Below, piece by piece: positions 58,149-64,000 of a stretch of DNA of 64,000 nt. The stretch spans positions 26,211,001 to 26,275,000 of the forward strand of contig NC_060211.1 of the NCBI RefSeq assembly GCF_021130785.1, given 5' to 3'. Under the pieces are notes generated by a model. The model ran no database searches. It worked only from the letters and a program-made list of their open reading frames with translations, and was not told where the DNA came from. The position numbers were made by a program, and so were the translations under genes. The stretch is from Homalodisca vitripennis (lineage: Eukaryota > Arthropoda > Insecta > Hemiptera > Cicadellidae). Numbering within the stretch: position 1 is the stretch's first letter; each line of letters starts with the position of its first letter.

Positions 58149-59941
58149 TCAGACCAGCCAGACCACCAGAAAACAATCGCAAAAGGGCAGTCGTTTTACA
58201 ATGTGCTCAATTGTCTGAGAGTTTGCGCCACAATCACACGTCTGGTCGTCAGTAATACCCCACTTGGAATTTCCAGTGATTGCTTCTCCCAACCCCAGTT
58301 CGAAAACGATTCAATAAAACCCATTCCTTTCGAGGAATTTCCAAGCCACCCGCTGCTTTCGTAGGATCGGATATCAAGAACTTGTTCCGTCCATCGAATG
58401 ATTCCCAGGATGGACGCGCCAGTTAGCATTAGGCGTAAAGTTCTCCTCTATCAACTGGGATGCTGTTCGTAGTGATGGGCTTGCGTGATTTGAGCCGGCT
58501 ATCTTGCTGAGGAAGGTCGCGCGTAACGGGCAATTCGGGATTGGACACGATCTTATTGAACTCTCTCAGAAGAGCCTCTTTGCGTCTAATCTCAGGTGGT
58601 GCTATATTGCTCAGCACTGGGAGCCAAGGTGTTGGTGTTGCCATGAGAGAGTTCCAGTAATTGTCCTCATGGCCCTATTAAGAACGACATCGACCTCTCG
58701 CACATGATGCACTATTAAGCCACACAGGAGCACAATATTCAGCAGCGGAGTACACAAGGGACAAAGAAGTGGTACGCAGTACTTTAGCGTTGGCTCCCCA
58801 AGTTGATCCAGCAAGATGCTGTACTATATTAGCCCTTGTTTTCAGCTTTGCTGCTGTCTTTTGAAGGTGACTTTTAAAAGTGAGAGATCGGTCTAAGGTA
58901 ACTCCCAGATACTGCGGATGTTCATTATGTTTCAATTTGACACCACCATCAAGAGTTATATTTAACTTGTAGTTCGCCAGTCTGTTATTTAGGTGGAAAC
59001 ATGATACTTCAGTTTTATTAGGATTTGGATTTAGCTTCCAGGCTCTAAAATAATCTGCGAGGACTGAAAGATCATCAGTGAGTGCCTGTTCTGTTTTCTT
59101 TATGTCATTATGTTGGTATTGCTAAGGCAATATCATCCGCATAAATAAACTTTTCTGGATAACGTTGTTGGGATGTCGGCAGAGTACACGTTGAACAACA
59201 AAGGAGCAAGTACTGAGCCCTGTGGAAGGGCCGTTTTCAAGTTGCCTGAAAGAACTTTCCTCACGGCCAAGGCATACTTTTATAAGCCTGTCGCTAATCA
59301 TTGAATTAAGAAGCCGCAGAAGGAAAGGGCAAGGAATTAGATTATAGAGCTTTACTAAAAGGCCTTTTCTCCAGACAGTGTCGTAAGCTGCAGTAAGGTC
59401 TATAAAGGCTGTAGAGGTTTTTTCTCTCCTTTCAAAACCATTCTCAATAAAAGTTGTTAGCGCAAGCACACTGGTCACAGCAGTTACGACCAGGTCTAAA
59501 GCCAGCTTGATCTATAGGGAATGCTGGCATGAGAATGGGAAATATTCTATTATAGATCAAACTCTCCAGCAGCTTATAACACACACTCAACAGGGCTATG
59601 GGCCTATAGCTCTCAATACGCTCTGGGTCTTTGTTGGGCTTCAAAACTGCGATTATTTTAGATCTTTTAAATGCTGCAGGCAGGTTACCTGTAGCCAGTA
59701 TTTCGTTGAACACTGTAAGAAGCCAGTATTTAACTTTTGATTCCTGAGTACTTTAGGAATTCTGGGAAGACATTATCGATACCGGCTGCCTTCCCAACTG
59801 ACAGAGCAGAGAGATGGCCACTTCAATTTCATCAAGTTCAAATGCTCTCGATATTTCCAAAGGAGCTTGCCGACTGCTTTTAAATTCGTTTAACTTGTAG
59901 TTAACCAGCTTGTCAGATGGGTGGCGAACTGACTTGGACAA
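58149..59941 (-). pseudogene. LINE reverse transcriptase and C-terminal domain, frameshifted
   Basis: Continuation of the endonuclease ORF in other frames. In order on the minus strand: a linker with KLVNYKLNEFKSSRQAPL (59753-59941); GIDNVFPEFLK in the next frame; FKRSKIIAVLKPN and SYRPIALLSVCYKLLE (59444-59713); FIDLTAAYDTVWRKGL, RT motif A; LPQGSVLAPLLFN (59214-59228 encodes LPQGS); YADD catalytic box (59132-59143) intact but in another frame; HPQYLGVTLDRSLTFKSHL (58678-58935); and near the end CDCGANSQTIEHIV with a final C, stop at 58149-58151. I count about nine frame changes, mostly single-base indels with few substitutions to stop. No functional protein as written. Confidence 0.85.
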
Positions 59942-61125
59942 AGCAACAATACGCTTTGCTTATTGCACAGGGTTTCGGATTTTGACAAAGAACTGTTCGT
60001 CGAAGGCTTGCCGGTGGAGAGCTTTCTCAAGAGGGACCAAGCTTTACGGCTACTATGGGTGAAGTTAAGGTTTTCCATTGTGTGTACCCACTTTTCTCTT
60101 CTTGCTTTGTCAAGAGATTGTAGCAGCCGATCAGCTGTTTCTGTGTTCCCGGTGTCATTGAACTCACTGTAAAGGTCCTCACACTCTTGACTCCAACCTG
60201 GCATATAGCTCTTTCGAAATCCTCGTGGAATGCACAGTTTAGCAGTAGCCAGGACTAGCTTTGTGAACCGGTCATAGTTTCTTATCGTGGGAGGTATGAA
60301 CCTGATGCCATCATCAAGTCTAGATGTAAAGGCTTTCCAATCAGCTTTGTTAAAATTCCAGCGAGGCCGAGGGAAGGATCTTACAAGAGGAATCTTGATT
60401 CCGACTGAAATAAGCATAGGCCTATGCTGAGAATGAGGAAAGGCACCAAGAACTTTCCTCCCAACTGCTAAAGGCTTAAGAGAGCGGGCACAAGAGCAAA
60501 AACATAGGTCTGGAGTATAACCACGACGCCAGCGGGCTGAATAAAAAGTGTGGGCGTCTTTGGCATCATGTATTAATATTAAGTTGTTATTTTCAGCCCA
60601 ACTAGTTAAACTCGTACCATTGTCGTCATCCGATGAGTATCCCCACGAGCTGTGATGACTGTTAAAGTCCCCAATGTAAAGGACGGGGTGTCCAAATATG
60701 GGAAGTACTGTGTCAGACCATTGTCTATTAGGTGGTTTGTAGACATTTACTATAGTTGTTTCTGACACTTTCACCACCAGTACAAAAATATCGTCATCAC
60801 AGCTCTTGTAAATCGGGGACACATCATCGATGCCCTGCCTAACATAAGTTGCCACTCCGTATTTTCTGTGGCCAATGGCTTCTACAAGTGTATATCCAGG
60901 GATATTGCCTCTTGCACAGGTGTTAGAATTCTCAATGTGAGTCTCCTGGAGTGCTAGGACATCGACGTTGTTCTTTATCATAATTTTGCTTAGGCACTCA
61001 CATTTAGATCTGCTCAGACCCTCGGCGTTAAAATAACATATATTTAAAAGAGAGCCAATATTTAAAAAATCTGTATTTGTTTGGCCCTGAGAAGGACCGT
61101 TTGTTTGGTCTTCGATAGCTGCCAT
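59890..61125 (-). CDS. LINE AP endonuclease domain (ORF2 N-terminus)
   Basis: Open for 411 codons from ATG at 61125. In a complete element this domain nicks target DNA to prime reverse transcription. Visible motifs: N33 in CYFNAEGL, QETH at 60-63 (catalytic E61), NVYKPPN at 127-133, GDFNSHHSSWG at 152-162 (D153, N155, H157), TPDL at 204-207, and SQHRP at 232-236 where most APE endonucleases have SDH. The segment after residue 240 (RWNFNKADW) is the usual linker to RT. The last 20 or so residues are out of frame: the true protein continues in the frame of 59753-59941. ATG 61125 is the first in frame after the 107-bp leader. The domain looks intact, the full protein is not. Confidence 0.88.
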   Translation of the reverse strand: MAAIEDQTNGPSQGQTNTDFLNIGSLLNICYFNAEGLSRSKCECLSKIMIKNNVDVLALQETHIENSNTCARGNIPGYTLVEAIGHRKYGVATYVRQGIDDVSPIYKSCDDDIFVLVVKVSETTIVNVYKPPNRQWSDTVLPIFGHPVLYIGDFNSHHSSWGYSSDDDNGTSLTSWAENNNLILIHDAKDAHTFYSARWRRGYTPDLCFCSCARSLKPLAVGRKVLGAFPHSQHRPMLISVGIKIPLVRSFPRPRWNFNKADWKAFTSRLDDGIRFIPPTIRNYDRFTKLVLATAKLCIPRGFRKSYMPGWSQECEDLYSEFNDTGNTETADRLLQSLDKARREKWVHTMENLNFTHSSRKAWSLLRKLSTGKPSTNSSLSKSETLCNKQSVLLLCPSQFATHLTSWLTTS

Positions 61126-61232
61126 AACTGGGAGATCACAAGAGTGACGGTCCAGCTACCAAAAATTGCTGTTCGTTTAGCGTTACCCAGGGAGCACGTG
61201 TAGCAAGCTACGGACGCGAACAACTTCACCCC

Positions 61233-61242
61233 CCACTCTAGA
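61233..61242 (+). repeat. Target-site duplication, right copy
   Basis: CCACTCTAGA, matching 57950-57959. The satellite continues immediately with AACCTGAGCACTCTCGAGG. Confidence 0.8.
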
Positions 61243-63862
61243 AACCTGAGCACTCTCGAGGCCATTACTCACACACACACATGGCTCTCATTTTATACCA
61301 ACAAGCCTCTTATATCAATTTTGAGCTCCATATGACGTATCGTACAAGCTCTTAAGCTTGTCATCATTATATTACGGTTTAACCTACTTTTATGAGATTA
61401 TATTGTTATTTGCCATCATAAAGTAGAGCAGTTTGTCAACCACTGTATCGCTCACACTCTAGTGACCACTCTAGAAACCTGAGCACTCTCGAGGCCATTA
61501 CTCACACACACACATGGCTCTCATTTTATACCTACGAGCCTCTTATATCAATTTTGAGCTCCATATGACGTATCGTACAAGCTCTTAAGCTTGTCATCAT
61601 TATATTACGGTTTAACCTACTTTTATGAGATTATATTGTTATTTGCCATCATAAAGTAGAGCAGTTTGTCAACCACTGTATCGCTCACACTCTAGTGACC
61701 ACTCTGGAAACTTGAGCACTCTCGGGGCCATTACTGACACACATGGCTCTCATTTTATACCAACAAGCCTCTTATATCAATTTTGAGCTCCATATGTATC
61801 ACACAAGCTTGAGATGTAATCATTATATTACGGTTTAACCTACTTTTATGAGATTATATTGTTATTTGCCATCATAAAGTAGAGCAGTTTGTCAACCACT
61901 GTATCGCTCACACTCTAGTGACCACTCTGGAAACTTGAGCACTCTCGGGGCCATTACTCACACACATAGCTCTCATTTTATACCAACAAGCCTCTTATAT
62001 CAATTTTGAGCTCCATATGTATCACACAAGCTTGAGATGTAATCATTATATTACGGTTTAACCTACTTTTATGAGATTATATTGTTATTTGCCATCATAA
62101 AGTAGAGCAGTTTGTCAACCACTGTATCGCTCACACTCTAGTGACCACTCTAGAAACTTGAGCACTCTCGAGGCCATTACTCACACACACATGGCTCTCA
62201 TTTTATACCAACAAGCCTCTTATATCAATTTTGAGCTCCATATGTATCACACAAGCTTGAGATGTAATCATTATATTATGGTTTAACCTACTTTTATGAG
62301 ATTATATTGTTATTTGCCATCATAAAGTAGAGCAGTTTGTCAACCACTGTATCGCTCACACTCTAGTGACCACTCTGGAAACTTGAGCACTCTCGGGGCC
62401 ATTACTCACACACATAGCTCTCATTTTATACCAACAAGCCTCTTATATCAATTTGAGCTCCATATGACGTATCGTACAAGCTCTTAAGCTTGTCATCATT
62501 ATATTACGGTTTAACCTACTTTTATGAGATTATATTGTGCTTTGCCATCATAAAGTAGAGCAGTTTGTCAACCACTGTTTTGCTCACACTATAGTGACCA
62601 CTCCAGAAACTTAAGCACTCTCGAGGCCATTACTCACACACATAGCTCTCATTTTATACCAACAAGCCTCTTATATCAATTTTGAGCTCCATATGACGTA
62701 TCGTACAAGCTCTTAAGCTTGTCATCATTATATTACGGTTTAACCTACTTTTATGAGATTATATTGTGCTTTGCCATCATAAAGTAGAGCAGTTTGTCAA
62801 CCACTGTATCGCTCACACTCTAGTGACCACTCTAGAAACTTGAGCACTCTCGAGGCCATTACTCACACACATGGCTCTCATTTTATACCAACAAGCCTCT
62901 TATATGAATTTGAGCTCCATATGACGTATCGTACAAGCTCTTAAGCTTGTCATCATTATATTACGGTTTAACCTACTTTTATGAGATTATATTGTTCTTT
63001 GCCATCATAAAGTAGAGCAGTTTGTCAACCACTGTATCGCTCACACTCTAGTGACCACTCTAGAAACTTGAGCACTCTCGAGGCCATTACTCACACACAT
63101 GGCTCTCATTTTATACCAACAAGCCTCTTATATCAATTTGAGCTCCATATGTATCATACAAGCTTGAGATGTCATCATTATATTACGGTTTAACCTACTT
63201 TTATGAGATTATATTGTTCTTTGCCATCATAAAGTAGAGCAGTTTGTCAACCACTGTATCGCTCACACTCTAGTGACCACTCTAGAAACTTGAGCACTCT
63301 CGGGGCCATTACTCACACACATGGCTCTCATTTTATACCAACAAGCCTCTTATATCAATTTGAGCTCCATATGTATCATACAAGCTTGAGATGTCATCAT
63401 TATATTACGGTTTAACCTACTTTTATGAGATTATATTGTTCTTTGCCATCATAAAGTAGAGCAGTTTGTCAACCACTGTATCGCTCACACTCTAGTGACC
63501 ACTCTAGAAACTTGAGCACTCTCGAGGCCATTACTCACACACATGGCTCTCATTTTATACCAACAAGCCTCTTATATCAATTTGAGCTCCATATGACGTA
63601 TCGTACAAGCTCTTAAGCTTGTCATCATTATATTACGGTTTAACCTACTTTTATGAGATTATATTGTTATTTGCCATCATAAAGTAGAGCAGTTTGTCAA
63701 CCACTGTATCGCTCACACTCTAGTGACCACTCTAGAAACTTGAGCACTCTCGAGGCCATTACTGACACACATGGCTCTCATTTTATAAGACCGACCTTAT
63801 CAAACATAAGTCTGTGATATATTAATTACATTACGGTTTAACCTACTTGTAAGAGAATATTT
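61233..63862 (+). repeat. Satellite array (222-233-bp unit), right part, about 11.5 copies
   Basis: GTTTGTCAACC starts at 61431, 61664, 61887, 62110, 62335, 62563, 62792, 63020, 63242, 63464 and 63692. Two subfamilies alternate in blocks. The long form has CATATGACGTATCGTACAAG then CTCTTAAGCTTGTCAT, which contains the palindrome CAAGCTCTTAAGCTTG. The short form has CATATGTATCA(C/T)ACAAGC then TTGAGATGT. The array is clean to about 63787, then a diverged half-unit (TTACGGTTTAACCTACTTGT) runs to about 63862. Confidence 0.96.
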
Positions 63863-64000
63863 TTACCTTTTTACCTAAGCTCAAATAAGAGTTAAGGAAT
63901 TAGTTGCAAACATTCATTACAGGTATCAATTTACTTTTAAATATGTTATCATTTGCAAACATTAAGATTTAAGTTAATTAGATAAAAAGCAAAATCGACT

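Larger units (their letters stand above)
57960..61232 (-). mobile_element. Non-LTR retrotransposon (APE/RT LINE) inserted in the satellite
   Basis: A 3.27-kb element in minus orientation. Its 5' end is at 61232 (GGGGTGAAGTTGTTC on the minus strand). About 107 bp of leader precede the first ATG of the endonuclease frame. The 3' UTR ends in a short (TA)n tail at 57960-57974. It is flanked by the direct repeat CCACTCTAGA (57950-57959 and 61233-61242), the expected target-site duplication of target-primed reverse transcription. Order: AP endonuclease, reverse transcriptase, C-terminal CxC...H...C motif. No ORF1 is present, so the copy is either 5'-truncated or from an ORF1-less lineage. Jockey/CR1/RTE-like; clade undecided. 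Confidence 0.88.

Noticed and set aside
58504..60172. Plus-strand open frames across the LINE
   Set aside because: They are antisense shadows of the minus-strand ORF2 and have no domain pattern.

Overview
The window reads as AT-rich eukaryotic DNA, most likely from an insect. A hemipteran is my guess, made from the style of the repeats and not from any diagnostic gene. I find no convincing host protein-coding gene. The coding signal that can be recognised belongs to transposable-element remains. Most of the rest is AT-rich, stop-rich intergenic or intronic sequence and tandem repeats.

Layout. 1-7.8 kb: AT-rich DNA with a broken LINE tail (1.6-2.1 kb), a pogo/Tigger-like DNA-transposon relic (2.2-2.9 kb), a four-copy 186-bp tandem repeat (4.0-4.7 kb) and a perfect 15-bp hairpin (6.14 kb). 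7.8-10.1 kb: a satellite of about 145 bp with a 52-bp inverted pair near its left edge. 10-19.5 kb: unique DNA with a hammerhead-ribozyme-like core inside an inverted repeat (13.0 kb), a 571-bp TIR element carrying a Merlin/IS1595-like transposase start (17.5-18.1 kb), a second hammerhead-like motif (18.46 kb), two tRNA-like sequences and long microsatellites. 20-32 kb: LINE C-terminal relics, a tandem repeat of 170-186 bp, a nearly homogeneous 119-bp array (27.4-28.8 kb), and a decayed Penelope-like reverse transcriptase (31.1-32.3 kb). 36-38 kb: two minisatellites and a third hammerhead-like motif. 40.1-47.5 kb: a 7.4-kb satellite of about 53 monomers of 140 bp with higher-order structure. 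53.2-53.8 kb: another LINE relic. 55.6-56.9 kb: a satellite of about 130 bp. 57.7-63.9 kb: a satellite of about 226 bp split by a 3.3-kb non-LTR retrotransposon inserted in minus orientation and bounded by a 10-bp direct repeat.

How the parts relate. At least nine tandem arrays that share no obvious sequence occupy more than a quarter of the window. The retrotransposons are mostly 5'-truncated or frameshifted. The one with a long open frame (endonuclease domain) sits inside a satellite and dates that array as older than the insertion. The hammerhead-like motifs resemble those known from Penelope-like elements, and a Penelope RT relic lies in the same window, though not next to any of them. 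I see no new gene system. The most unusual items are the hammerhead-like motif in its inverted repeat, the palindrome-bearing 145-bp satellite, and the higher-order 140-bp satellite.
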